A stretch of DNA of 39,812 bases from Micromonospora echinofusca (lineage in GTDB: Bacteria; Actinomycetota; Actinomycetes; Mycobacteriales; Micromonosporaceae), in contig NZ_WVUH01000014.1 in the NCBI RefSeq assembly GCF_017614955.1, positions 1 to 39,812 on the forward strand, given 5' to 3'. A program made the position numbers and the translations under genes. The notes beneath the pieces were generated by a model. That model was not told the origin of the DNA. It searched no databases and saw only the letters and a program-made list of their open reading frames with translations. Numbering within the stretch: position 1 is the first letter of the stretch; each line of letters opens with the position of its first letter. This document shows, in pieces, positions 1 to 8,243 of this stretch.

Positions 1-49
1 CTGGTGGGAGCAGGGGCGGGGCTGGCCGGTAGATGACCGCCAGCCCTCA

Positions 50-577
50 TCAGTTTCCCAACGACCCCAACTGCCGCGCCTCCGCGATCGCCGCTTCAAT
101 GGCCTGCCGGGCGCCGCCGGTGCGCTGAACGACCAGCACCAAGACCTGCTTGATGCTGTCCAGGGCCTGCAGCAGCGGCCCGGGCTGCCCGCCCTGCAGG
201 ACCATGGCGACGAGTTGCTGCGCCTCACCGACTCCGGTGATGGCCCCGGCCGCCGCATCGCGCGCAGCGTCCACGGCGCTCTGCACGGGCGCCAGTCCGG
301 CGATTGTCTCCTGCGGGGTGGCCTCGTTCGGCACCGCCGCGGTGGCCTTCGTCGCCTCCCCGATCGAACCGGCAAGACTTCCCAGTCCGCCCTGGATGCT
401 CGTGATCGCGTTGCGTACCCGGGCCACGCCCGCCGCCACGGTGACGAAGCCGGCGCCCGCGGCCCGCAGCGCCACCTCCTGCGCCTGGCTGTCGGCGGCG
501 GCCGTCAACCCCTGCGCGCGTTCGACGCCGGTCATCAACGCGCGGAGCTCACCGGTGATCTTCTCGATGTGCGACAC
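50..577 (-). CDS. DUF6244-like small helical protein
   Basis: This is a 175-residue protein of unknown function. It is rich in Ala, Val and Gln and looks almost wholly helical, with no signal peptide or membrane segment. It opens with MSHIEKITGELRALMTGVER and is followed by heptad-like stretches, so a WXG100/ESX-like helical hairpin is conceivable. From memory it resembles the DUF6244 family, which is common in Micromonosporaceae; that is the main taxonomic hint. The start is a GTG at 577 with only a weak GGA upstream. It is a lone gene pointing out of the window, and the 251 bases between it and the IS3 element show nothing recognisable. Coding status is fairly sure; function is unknown. Confidence 0.7.
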   Translation of the reverse strand: MSHIEKITGELRALMTGVERAQGLTAAADSQAQEVALRAAGAGFVTVAAGVARVRNAITSIQGGLGSLAGSIGEATKATAAVPNEATPQETIAGLAPVQSAVDAARDAAAGAITGVGEAQQLVAMVLQGGQPGPLLQALDSIKQVLVLVVQRTGGARQAIEAAIAEARQLGSLGN

Positions 578-828
578 GTAGCCGGCATCCCCAATCGATG
601 ACAGTGAGAGTGCTCGTCAGCTGAAACTACCGGGCTCTCTCCGGGGCCACCAGACACCAGTAAGGCGGTCGGCACCGCAGGCAGCCGCTGCGGCGGGGGC
701 AGTCGCATGAGCAGCTTCCGTCTCAGGTTCCCGCCGACCTGGATCCCTGTCAGCGCCATGGCGGGGGGCACGATGGGGGGTGAAGTTGCCAGCGCCCGTG
801 GGAATCATCTGTGGTGATGCGAAGCTGT

Positions 829-853
829 GGGTCTGCTGCACCGACAGGTGACA
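829..853 (+). repeat. Left terminal inverted repeat of the IS3 element
   Basis: The 25-base sequence begins GGGTCTGCTGCACCGA and matches the reverse complement of 2073-2097 at 24 of 25 positions. Confidence 0.85.
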
Positions 854-897
854 TCTGAGTTGGCTTGCCCTGTGGGGCGAGCTGGAAGGATGTCGCT

Positions 898-1206
898 GTG
901 CCCAAGCCTTACCCCCGTGAGTTCCGCGACGACGTCGCGCGGGTTGCCCGTGACCGTGGTGCCGGTGTGACGGTGGAGCAGGTCGCGAAGGACTTCGGGG
1001 TGCACCCGATGACGTTGTCCAAGTGGCTGCGTCAGGCCGACGTCGAGGCCGGAACGAGGCCCGGCACGACCAGCAGCGAGTCGGCCGAGCTGCGGGAGGC
1101 CCGCAAGCGGATCAAGCTCCTCGAACAGGAGAACGAGGTCCTGCGCCGGGCTGCTGCCTACCTGTCGCAGGCGAACCTGCCGGGAAAAGGCTCTACCCGC
1201 TCGTGA
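898..1206 (+). CDS. IS3 OrfA, HTH transposase subunit
   Basis: This is a 102-residue OrfA. An N-terminal helix-turn-helix (residues 5-45, around VEQVAKDFGVHPMTLSKWLR) would bind the element ends. A C-terminal leucine-zipper-like coiled coil follows (residues 60-90, ELREARKRIKLLEQENEVLR). The GTG at 898 gives the usual VPKPYPREF beginning, so it is preferred over codons further upstream. Its stop overlaps the orfB start by four bases. In IS3 elements OrfA and OrfAB are often joined by programmed -1 frameshifting, but no obvious slippery heptamer is evident here. OrfA itself appears intact although its partner is broken. Confidence 0.88.
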   Translation: MPKPYPREFRDDVARVARDRGAGVTVEQVAKDFGVHPMTLSKWLRQADVEAGTRPGTTSSESAELREARKRIKLLEQENEVLRRAAAYLSQANLPGKGSTRS

Positions 1207-2065
1207 GCGAGCTGGCCGCCGGCGGGATCCCCGTGGCGGTGACGTGCCGAGTACTGAAGATCGCTCGTCAGCCTTACTACCGGTGGCTGGCCCGACCAGT
1301 CACGACTACCGAACTCACCCAGGCGTACCGAGCCAACGCGCTGCTTGACGCCCACCGTGATGATCCGGAGTTCGGCTACCGGTTCCTGGTCGACGAGGCC
1401 CGGCACGCGGGACAGTCGATGGCCGATCGGACCGCGTGGCGGATCTGCTCCGGCAACGGCTGGTGGAGCGCGTTCGGCAGGAAGCGTCGCGGCAAGGGCG
1501 GCAAGCCAGGCCCGCCGGTGCACGACGACCTGGTCTGTCGGGATTTCACCGCCGAGGGCCCGAACCGGCTGTGGCTGGCCGACATCACCGAGCACCACAC
1601 CGTTGAGGGCAAGCTGTACCTGTGCGCGATCAAGGACGCCTGGTCCCACCGGATCGTCGGCTACTCCATCGACTCGCGGATGAAGTCCCGCCTGGCCGTC
1701 GCCGCGCTGGACAACGCCGCCGCCAGGCGGGGTGCCCTGGCCGGCTGCATCCTGCACACCGACCGGTTGAACCCGGGCAATTCCGGTCCAGGAAATTCGT
1801 CCGCGCCCTCAACCGCCACCGGATGGTCGGATCGATGGGCCGTGTCGGTGCCGCAGGCGACAACGCCGCCATGGATCCTTCTTCAGCCTTCTGCAGAACC
1901 GTCCTGAACCGGCGATCGTGGGCCACGCGCCAGCAACTCCGGATCGCGATCGTGACCTGGATCGAACGGACCTACCACCGCCGCCGACGGCAACGGTCCC
2001 TCGCGCGGTTGGCCCCTGTCGAGTTCGAGACCATCATGACCCCACCGGCCAGTCAGGCCACGTGA
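1203..2065 (+). pseudogene. IS3 OrfB transposase, frameshifted
   Basis: This is a DDE-type integrase (rve family). From the GTG at 1203 it reads SELAAGGIPVAVTCRVLKIA, then a HTH_21-like segment, then the catalytic-core beginning NRLWLADITEHH, where the first Asp is visible. Near 1765-1790 the expected HTDRGSQF motif is disrupted and the frame switches. The C-terminal half (RSRKFVRALNRHRMVGSMGR, later RRSWATRQQLRIAIVTWIE) continues in another frame. A second lesion at about 1870-1895 scrambles the segment with the last catalytic Glu. No single frame encodes a complete transposase. Confidence 0.85.
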
Positions 2066-2072
2066 CTACACC

Positions 2073-2097
2073 TGTCACCTATCGGTGCAGCAGACCC
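2073..2097 (-). repeat. Right terminal inverted repeat of the IS3 element
   Basis: Its reverse complement matches 829-853 with one mismatch. The end lies 17 bases before the GTG proposed as start of the next gene, so the insertion replaced that gene's native upstream region. Confidence 0.85.
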
Positions 2098-2114
2098 TGG
2101 GGTTAGATCATGCG

Positions 2115-2897
2115 GTGATTGATTGGCGCTCGGTGCGGGACCTGCGGGGCGACAGTGGCGTCATCATCGAGATGCTGCTTGGCCAGCTTGCACGCCAACC
2201 CGATGACGCCGTATGGAACGAGGTCGAAGGCCGGCTCGTTGTCGAGGCCGAGTGTTTCTGCTCGGCTGGGATCGCCGCGCTCCCTGAACTCAGCCGACTG
2301 GCCCGTTCGGCCACCGACGACGATAGGGATCGAGCGCTGAGGCTGGCCGCAGTGATCGTGCGAACCTTGCATCGGCACCATCAGCACGACGACCTGGTAC
2401 GGATAGATCCGGAGGCTATCGCGGCGCTGCAGCGTATCGCCCGAGCACGGCTGGCTGCCTGCATCGGTCCCGGATTGGTCCAGCGGATGCAGGACAGTCT
2501 CGCGTTTGCCGGCTACACCTTCTGGGCCTCGATCAGCCTGGACTTCACCGATGAGCACTACCGGCTCGGCTGCCCGCATTGCACAACCCGCCTGGCGATC
2601 GTCATCGGCGACTACGGTCACTACGCTGCGTTCCGCGACTACAACGACGGCGACATCAGTCGAGTTCCGCTCCATCCCGCCTCGCCTCAGGAGCTGACCG
2701 AACCCGGTCGATGGATGTACGACACAGCCATCGCAGGCGGCGACATGACCCTCGCTGGCGGCCTCACATACCTGTTCGGCCGGGCCACCTGCAGCACCTG
2801 CGGCAGTACGTTCAGCCTCCCCGACTGGCTCGAGGCCGAGAACAGCCCCAGTCAGCCCATCGACCCGATCGTGCCCCGAACCGATCGCTCGACCTGA
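2115..2897 (+). CDS. Uncharacterised HEAT-like protein with two CxxC pairs
   Basis: This protein of about 260 residues has no function I can name. The N-terminal half is helical (IDWRSVRDLRGDSG, LLGQLARQPDDAVWNEVEGR, AGIAALPELSRLAR), typical of HEAT-like proteins found near actinobacterial toxin and immunity loci. The second half has two Cys pairs, CPHC (about residue 157) and CSTC (about residue 227), which could form a zinc site. I chose the GTG at 2115 because an alternative GTG at 2085 lies inside the IS3 terminal repeat. The original start may have been lost to the IS, leaving the gene without its promoter. It converges with the 3057-4220 gene. Confidence 0.6.
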   Translation: MIDWRSVRDLRGDSGVIIEMLLGQLARQPDDAVWNEVEGRLVVEAECFCSAGIAALPELSRLARSATDDDRDRALRLAAVIVRTLHRHHQHDDLVRIDPEAIAALQRIARARLAACIGPGLVQRMQDSLAFAGYTFWASISLDFTDEHYRLGCPHCTTRLAIVIGDYGHYAAFRDYNDGDISRVPLHPASPQELTEPGRWMYDTAIAGGDMTLAGGLTYLFGRATCSTCGSTFSLPDWLEAENSPSQPIDPIVPRTDRST

Positions 2898-3056
2898 CAC
2901 ACAGACATCCCATCCAAGACACCAAGCTGCCCCTCGATCGCCTGCGAGGCGAAACGACGACGCCATCATGATCCTGCCGGCACCGAATTCCTCGGGCCCG
3001 GAACGACACCCCTCCAGCCGACGACATTCGACATCCGCTACCCCACCGCCAACCGA

Positions 3057-4220
3057 TCAGAGGCCGTCAGCGGCCACCCGTCGGGCCAGGTCCTCGGCTA
3101 CCGACTCCACGACTGCTCTCGACGGCTCCACCCAACGGTCGAAGCGGCCAGCGACCGCGAGTTCGATCATGTCCTCCCGGCCGGTGGACGCGACGCCGGC
3201 CGCGTCGAGAAACCAGCCGAGCACGGTCATACAGCAACCGTGCCACTCGGACTCGTACTGAGTGCGGTCACCGACCGCGGTCACCAGGTGGGCAACCGCG
3301 CGCTCCCATCCGTCCAGGTCGTCGGCGGCAAGTGGCAGGAACCGGTCGAACCGCTCCGCCACATCGTCGAGCCAGTGGCGCCACTCCAGCAGGGCCGCAG
3401 AGATCGCGGTCGTGGTCGCTTCCGGCGTGGTGACCGAGTGCGAGAAGCAGCACCAGGAGCCCACCGGGCCACCATCGAATTCGCCCTCACCGACCGACCA
3501 GCGCCAACCCACCGCCCACCAGCCGTACCGGTCGACAAGCCCGGCCGACACGTTCTCCAGCCACAGATCTCGGAGACGCCAGTCGGCTGCGGGTGACGGG
3601 AGTTCGGACGCCGCGACCAGATCACTTACCGCCGACCGGACCGTGTCCGGGTCGAAGAACCGGTCCCGAGGGTCGGTGTCCGCCCAGCTCAGCTCACTCG
3701 GATAGGGCAGACGGCGGTCCTGATGCGCGGGGTAGATGGTGATCCGGCCGTGGCCCTGAACAGCCCGCCAGGCCGGCGGTTCGCCCGTACCGTCCACTCC
3801 CGCCGGGGCCGCCGCTACGAAGCGGCCGCGCGCATCGGTGGAGAGCTCCACCAGCAGTTCGTGCCAGGCCACCACGGCGTCGGCGAGGCGGGCCAGCGTC
3901 TCCCCCGGTGTCGTCACTTCAGGACGTTGCGCCCGCCAGAGCGGAATGACCCCGCGGTCCTGGTAGTTCTCCATCGCGACGGTGTACCGCCAGCCCACCA
4001 CCCAGTCGCCCAGGTGCGCGACAAGCGCCTCCGTCATCCGGTCGTACCAGAAGTCGACGAGCCGCCAGTCGGTCCCCACCGGCGGGACCTCGGCTGCCGG
4101 GGGTAACTCCCGTACCAGCTCCACGACACGGGCAGGGTCGAACGCGGGCCGCGCGGCGGGATCGACGTCTTTCCAGGTGAGTTGCCAGAAATCGGGGAGA
4201 CTGACCTGATCAGTATTCAC
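3057..4220 (-). CDS. Uncharacterised protein with internal duplication
   Basis: This 387-residue protein is of unknown function. It is built from two related halves of about 150 residues. Both carry a W-x-D-x-DP segment (LTWKDVDPAARPAFDP; LSWADTDPRDRFFDP), then DWRLVDFWYDRMTEALV or DWRLRDLWLENVSAGLV, then GDWVVGWRYTV or GWWAVGWRWSV, then VTTPGETLARLADAVVAWHE or VTTPEATTTAISAALLEWRH. No signal peptide or membrane span is seen. The GTG at 4220 follows a GGGGG stretch about 6 bases upstream. Tryptophan-rich paired domains of this kind are often annotated as hypothetical or immunity-like in Actinobacteria, but there is no direct evidence for that role. Confidence 0.7.
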   Translation of the reverse strand: MNTDQVSLPDFWQLTWKDVDPAARPAFDPARVVELVRELPPAAEVPPVGTDWRLVDFWYDRMTEALVAHLGDWVVGWRYTVAMENYQDRGVIPLWRAQRPEVTTPGETLARLADAVVAWHELLVELSTDARGRFVAAAPAGVDGTGEPPAWRAVQGHGRITIYPAHQDRRLPYPSELSWADTDPRDRFFDPDTVRSAVSDLVAASELPSPAADWRLRDLWLENVSAGLVDRYGWWAVGWRWSVGEGEFDGGPVGSWCCFSHSVTTPEATTTAISAALLEWRHWLDDVAERFDRFLPLAADDLDGWERAVAHLVTAVGDRTQYESEWHGCCMTVLGWFLDAAGVASTGREDMIELAVAGRFDRWVEPSRAVVESVAEDLARRVAADGL

Positions 4221-4532
4221 CCTCGCCCCCTACGACAGCCGGCAGCTTAGCGGGTCCGCTCTCCCCTCGCCGACCCGTGGCCGACCAGGACCACCCAGGC
4301 CTGCCGGTGCCCAGGAGGGCAACCACGGCGTGAGCCGGGATCTGCTCGACGGCGCCACCAGCCAACTGGCGGGGGTGCTGACCGCCGGCTCGGCACCCTA
4401 CCGCCGTAGGCGAATCCGGTCGACTGACCGCCGGCCACTGGCGCCCGTCCTTGACGGTACGGACAGCCGGAAATGCGTTTCTCCGATTGCAGGCACTCCA
4501 TAGGATCTCCGGTGATCAAGGAGGGCGACACG
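4221..4532. other. Divergent intergenic region
   Basis: These 312 bases separate two divergent genes. The only clear element is the GGAGGG-type ribosome site at about 4519-4525, before the GTG at 4533. A TAGGAT hexamer at 4501-4506 resembles a -10 box but has no good -35 at the right distance. Nothing else is recognised. Confidence 0.5.
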
Positions 4533-6542
4533 GTGGGCGATTTTCAGCAGTTCGTGACGGATGTGACTATACGTCTGTCCGCGATGTCCAAGGGCGAGTT
4601 GTACGTCGTCGGCGACGGTCTCGACCGGGACTCACTCTGGCTCACCTTTCTCGATTCCTTCCCCGCCGGCACCAATCTCCGGTTCCGTGAGCGGTCCGAG
4701 TACGACTGCTCGACCTGCCGCGGGTTCATTAAGAACTTCGGTAACACCGTGGAGATCCACAACGGACAGGTTCGCTCCGTCTGGTCCGGGGTGTCGGTCT
4801 CCGACCCGGTCTTCTCCGTCGTCGCCGCTGCTCTGGACGATTTCGTTCTGTCGCTGCCGTTGTCCACCATCTTCCGGTCCGGTCAGGCGCAGTACGGGAC
4901 GAGGACGACCCGGACGCTGCGCGACGGCCAGGTCGAGGTGTGGCACCACCTGCACGGCCGGGTGGAGAATCGGCATCGCACCGAAGACGTCGGCGCGGCA
5001 CAGGGCAACTTTGACGCCGCGGTGCAGGTCTTCCAGCGTGGTCTGGCCGAGTTGACCCAGCACGCTCTGGACACCGTCGTCGACCTGATCGACGACAACG
5101 CCCTCTACCGCGGTACGGAGCATCGCCGGTCGGTGACCGAGTTCCGCTCGCTGCGGAACCGGTGGACCCAGGCCACCGACCGACGTGCCTTCGTCTTCGC
5201 CAACGCCATGAATCCGGCGGCACGCTTCCGCAACACGGTGATCGGCACCCTCGTCCAGGATCTCTCCGCGGGCGTCGACCTGGAGCAGGCGGTCCGGTCG
5301 TTCGAGACGAAGGTGGCACCGCAGAACTACCAGCGCCCCACGGCGTTGATCACCCCGGCCATGGTCAAGGCTGCCATGAAGACCATTGCCGAGTTGGGCA
5401 TCGAGGAATCGTTGCAGCGACGGTTCGCCCGGCTGTCCGACATGTCGGTCACCAACGTGCTTTGGGTGGACAACGACACACAGCCGCGGATGAAGGACGG
5501 CATCGAAGGGCTGCTCATGCAGGCGGCCACCGTGAAGTCGGCAGGTGCGCGCCTTCGTGACGCGAAGCCGGAGGAGATTCCCGTGGTCTCCTTCATGAAG
5601 GACATCCTGCCCGACGCCACCACCATCGACCTGTGGGTCGCCAACACCTACGAGCCGCACTTGGTCAGTCTCACGACCGGGCGGCACCCGACTGCTCCGC
5701 GGTTGTTCAAGTGGGACAACGATTTCGGCTGGTCGTACGGCGGCAACGTCACCGACTCGATCAAGGAGAAGGTCAAGCGGGCCGGCGGCAACGTCACCGG
5801 CAAGCTGCGGGTGAGCCTGTCCTGGTTCAACCACGACGACCTCGACCTGCACGTGTTCGAACCCAACGGCGACCACATCTGGTACCAGGAAAAGCGCAAC
5901 AAGCTGGACGTCGACATGAACGCCGGCGGGGCGCTCTCCCGCGAGCCGGTGGAGAACGTCACCTGGACCGACCGTGTCCCCGACGGTGAGTACCGGATCG
6001 AGGTGAACCAGTACCGCAAGCGGGACAGCACCCAGGTCGGCTTTGTGATCGAGACAGAGAGCAACGGGAAGATCGAGCATTACAGCCACGAGCGCGCGGT
6101 CGGCCACAAGGAGACCGTCAAGGTGGGCCGGATGACGGTTACCGGCGGGGTGATCACCGCCTTCCGGCCGGGTGAAGACGTGCAGCCGGGCAGTGCGGGC
6201 AAGGAGTTGTGGGGCATCACCACCGAACAGTTCGTGCCGGTGTCCACCATCATGTACTCGCCGAACTACTTTGACGACAATGAGGTCGGCAACCGGCACT
6301 ACTTCTTCATCCTGAAGGGGTGCGTGAACGACCAGCCGACGCGGGGGATCTACAACGAGTTCCTCCGCAGCGACCTGCAACCGCACCGCAAGGTGTTCGA
6401 GGTTCTCGGCGACCGCACCAAGTGCGAGCCGTCCCCGGATCAGCTATCCGGCCTCGGCTTCAGCTCCACGGTCCGCAGCTCCGTGGTCGCCAAGGTGACC
6501 ATGACCGGCGGCCGGCGCCGCCTCATCAGCATCCAGTTCTGA
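4533..6542 (+). CDS. DUF2135/YfaP-like domain protein, phage-like N-terminus
   Basis: This protein of about 669 residues begins at the GTG at 4533, which has an AAGGAGGG ribosome site 7 bases before it. The N-terminal part contains an ERSEYDCSTCRGFIKNFGNT segment (about residues 53-72). From memory this is similar to uncharacterised proteins of large phages. A helical middle follows. At about residues 420-510 there is a domain with WFNHDDLDLHVFEPNGDHIW, typical of the DUF2135/YfaP family, a beta-rich fold of unknown role. No export signal is seen. A 131-residue gene follows 31 bp downstream and is probably cotranscribed. The pair may be prophage-derived or a domesticated phage module. Biochemical function is unknown. 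Confidence 0.75.
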   Translation: MGDFQQFVTDVTIRLSAMSKGELYVVGDGLDRDSLWLTFLDSFPAGTNLRFRERSEYDCSTCRGFIKNFGNTVEIHNGQVRSVWSGVSVSDPVFSVVAAALDDFVLSLPLSTIFRSGQAQYGTRTTRTLRDGQVEVWHHLHGRVENRHRTEDVGAAQGNFDAAVQVFQRGLAELTQHALDTVVDLIDDNALYRGTEHRRSVTEFRSLRNRWTQATDRRAFVFANAMNPAARFRNTVIGTLVQDLSAGVDLEQAVRSFETKVAPQNYQRPTALITPAMVKAAMKTIAELGIEESLQRRFARLSDMSVTNVLWVDNDTQPRMKDGIEGLLMQAATVKSAGARLRDAKPEEIPVVSFMKDILPDATTIDLWVANTYEPHLVSLTTGRHPTAPRLFKWDNDFGWSYGGNVTDSIKEKVKRAGGNVTGKLRVSLSWFNHDDLDLHVFEPNGDHIWYQEKRNKLDVDMNAGGALSREPVENVTWTDRVPDGEYRIEVNQYRKRDSTQVGFVIETESNGKIEHYSHERAVGHKETVKVGRMTVTGGVITAFRPGEDVQPGSAGKELWGITTEQFVPVSTIMYSPNYFDDNEVGNRHYFFILKGCVNDQPTRGIYNEFLRSDLQPHRKVFEVLGDRTKCEPSPDQLSGLGFSSTVRSSVVAKVTMTGGRRRLISIQF

Positions 6543-6573
6543 TTCCCTACCCAGAAATCGGAGAGAGGCCATC

Positions 6574-6969
6574 GTGACCATCTTTGAAAAGGCCACGCGG
6601 GAGAAGTTCCGCTACCCGTCGGCCAAGGGACTGCTGACCACGGAACAGTTGTGGGAGCTTCCGCTGACCGCCAAGTCCGGCTTCAGCCTCGATGACGTGG
6701 CCAAGGCGGTCAACGCCGAACTCAAGGCCATCGACACCGAGTCGTTCGTGGCCACCGAGACCAATCCGGCCAAGGCAACCTTGGAGACCAAGCTGGAGGT
6801 CGTCAAGCACGTCATCGCCGTCCGCCTCGCGGAAGACCAGGCGGCGAAGGCAGCGGCAGCCAAGAAACTGGAGAAGGAAAAGCTGCTGGCAGTCCTGGGC
6901 CGCAAGCAGGACGCGGCCCTGGAAAACCTGACCGAGGCAGAGCTGCTGGCCCGCATCAACAACCTTTGA
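6574..6969 (+). CDS. Small phage-like helical protein
   Basis: This is a 131-residue hypothetical protein. The start MTIFEKATREKFRYPSAKGL followed by TTEQLWELPL and GFSLDDVAKAVNAELKAI resembles, from memory, short proteins of tailed phages that often sit near uncharacterised structural or early genes. Residues 85-115 are Ala/Lys/Glu-rich (AAKAAAAKKLEKEKLLAVLG) and likely a coiled coil. The GTG at 6574 has a GGAGAGAGG ribosome site. The right end of the TnpB element begins exactly at its stop codon (TGA at 6967-6969), so the C-terminus may have been trimmed or fixed by that insertion. It pairs with the upstream DUF2135-like gene. Confidence 0.7.
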   Translation: MTIFEKATREKFRYPSAKGLLTTEQLWELPLTAKSGFSLDDVAKAVNAELKAIDTESFVATETNPAKATLETKLEVVKHVIAVRLAEDQAAKAAAAKKLEKEKLLAVLGRKQDAALENLTEAELLARINNL

Positions 6970-8212
6970 CATCCTCTCTGCCCTGAAGGACGGAGATTCC
7001 CTCCACGCTGCGCGTGGAACACGCGGCGTCCGGGTGGGTTACCGCTTCTCTGCGCGCCGCCGGGACGAGTCCCGGTCTTACGTGCGCTCCACGGTCGTTG
7101 AGGTCCGCCTGTCCAGCGGCCCTGACGTTCTTGGCGGCGTTGACGTCCCGGTCGTGGTGACTGCCGCACGGGCAGTCCCACGCTCGGACGTTCAACACCA
7201 TCTTCTCGTTGACGCGCCCGCAGTCGGAGCACATGCGGGTGGAAGGAAAGAACCGGTCGACCCGGCCGAAGGTCCGCCCGTACCGGGCGGCCTTGTACTC
7301 CAACATGGCCGTGAACGACGCCCAACCGGCGTCGTGCACGGACTTCGCCAGCCGGGTCCGGCCAAGACCGGTCACGCACAGATCCTCGACGTACACCGCT
7401 TGGTTCTCACGGATGATCGCCGTGGACAGCTTGTGCTGCCAGTCCCGCCGGGTGTCGGCCACCCGTGCATGGGCGCGAGCGACCTTGGCTACGGCCTTCC
7501 TGCGGTTGTTGCTGCCCCGCTGCTTGCGGGACAGTGCCTGTTGCAGCCGTTTGAGCTTGCGGGCGGCGCGGCGCAGGAACTTCGGTGCCGCGACCTTCGT
7601 GCCGTCCGACAGCACCGCGAAGTGCGTCAGCCCCAGGTCGATACCCACCTCGGACTCCACCGGCGGCAACGCCTCGTCGGTCACCTGGACGACGAACGAG
7701 GCGAAGTGCCGCCCGGCCGCGTCCTTGATGATCGCCACGGACGATGGGTCCGATGGCAGCGTCCGCGACCAGCGAACCGCGAGATCCCCGATCTTCGGCA
7801 ACCTGAGCCGGCCGTTGTCGAGCACCTTGAACCGGGAGTTCCTGGTGAACCGGATCGCCTGGCGGTTGTCCTTGCGGGACCGGAACCGGGGCGGTGAGAC
7901 CTTGCGGCCCTTGCGCTTGCCGGTGACCGAGGCGAAGAAGTTGCGGTACGCGGTGTTCAGGTCGGCCAGTGCCTGCTGGAGCACGACCGAGGACACCTCG
8001 CCCAGCCACGCCCGTTCCGGGGTCGCCTTGGCCTGGGTGATGATCCGCTTGGACAGCTCGGCGTCCGAGACGTACGGCAAGCCCTGCTCGCGGGCCTCCT
8101 GCCGTGCGCGCAGACCGTCGTTGAACACCACCCGAGCGCACCCGAACGCCCGAGCCAGCTCGATCTGCTGGCCGGGCGTCGGGTAGACGCGGAAGTTGTA
8201 ACGGAGCTGCAC
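6956..8212 (-). CDS. tnpB: TnpB RNA-guided nuclease (IS605/IS607-type OrfB)
   Basis: This 418-residue protein has all TnpB landmarks: an N-terminal RYNFRVYPTPGQQIELARAF domain; RuvC residues Asp in GIDLGLTHFAVLSDG, Glu in VYVEDLCVTGL and Asp in [11 protein letters not shown]; and a zinc ribbon with CSDCG and CPCG. Family members are RNA-guided DNA endonucleases using an omega RNA from the element's right end, and they favour element retention. No TnpA or serine recombinase is nearby, so it is a solo copy. I chose the GTG at 8212 (VQLRYNF), as in close relatives, because a palindrome sits just upstream; an ATG at 8230 is the alternative. The C-terminus reads on to GREDVKGC and overlaps the preceding gene's end. 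It looks intact. Confidence 0.9.
   Translation of the reverse strand: MQLRYNFRVYPTPGQQIELARAFGCARVVFNDGLRARQEAREQGLPYVSDAELSKRIITQAKATPERAWLGEVSSVVLQQALADLNTAYRNFFASVTGKRKGRKVSPPRFRSRKDNRQAIRFTRNSRFKVLDNGRLRLPKIGDLAVRWSRTLPSDPSSVAIIKDAAGRHFASFVVQVTDEALPPVESEVGIDLGLTHFAVLSDGTKVAAPKFLRRAARKLKRLQQALSRKQRGSNNRRKAVAKVARAHARVADTRRDWQHKLSTAIIRENQAVYVEDLCVTGLGRTRLAKSVHDAGWASFTAMLEYKAARYGRTFGRVDRFFPSTRMCSDCGRVNEKMVLNVRAWDCPCGSHHDRDVNAAKNVRAAGQADLNDRGAHVRPGLVPAARREAVTHPDAACSTRSVEGISVLQGREDVKGC
6966..7060 (-). ncRNA. Putative TnpB omega RNA (reRNA) scaffold
   Basis: In TnpB elements the guide RNA overlaps the tnpB 3' end and runs out of the right end into flanking DNA, which becomes the guide. Here the 3' region is conserved between both copies and carries GC-rich hairpin-forming stretches (ctgccctgaaggacggag; a CCACGCTGCGCGTGG stem region). 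The flank just below 6966, inside the 6574-6969 gene, would be the guide. The position is inferred from family knowledge; the limits are approximate. Confidence 0.45.
6966..7188 (-). repeat. 223-bp direct repeat, TnpB right end (copy 1)
   Basis: From TTGACATCCTCT at 6966 to 7188 the sequence matches 39590-39812 with scattered substitutions and no net length change. It covers the tnpB 3' coding end and the element's right end. The second copy runs off the window, so the true repeat is longer. Confidence 0.9.
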
Positions 8213-8234
8213 GTACAAGTTGTACCACATGTAC
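8213..8234. promoter_or_regulatory. Putative Phd/YefM-type operator between tnpB and its partner
   Basis: The perfect 13-base palindrome GTACAAGTTGTAC (8213-8225) is followed at once by ATGTAC (8229-8234). YefM-type antitoxins are known to bind repeats with a TGTACA core, so these near-matches suggest autoregulation. The site lies between the proposed starts of tnpB (8212, minus) and the Phd/YefM-like gene (8244, plus) and could control both. Confidence 0.45.
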
Positions 8235-8243
8235 GATGGCGGA

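Larger units (their letters stand above)
829..2097 (+). mobile_element. IS3-family insertion sequence, decayed
   Basis: This element of about 1,269 bp is bounded by 25-bp terminal inverted repeats with one mismatch (829-853 and 2073-2097). It holds the two-gene layout of the IS3 family: an HTH orfA followed by an overlapping orfB with a DDE integrase core. orfB is frameshifted, so the copy is probably dead. No clean 3-bp target duplication is visible (tgt on the left, tgg on the right), which fits an old insertion. The right end abuts the beginning of a 260-residue gene. Confidence 0.88.

Noticed and set aside
898..2065. A functional IS3 transposase
   Set aside because: orfB carries at least two frame disruptions across the catalytic core.
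4632..6386. A 584-codon open frame antisense to the DUF2135-like gene
   Set aside because: Composition and lack of family features show it is a high-GC shadow of the plus-strand gene, which has a strong ribosome site and a recognisable domain.
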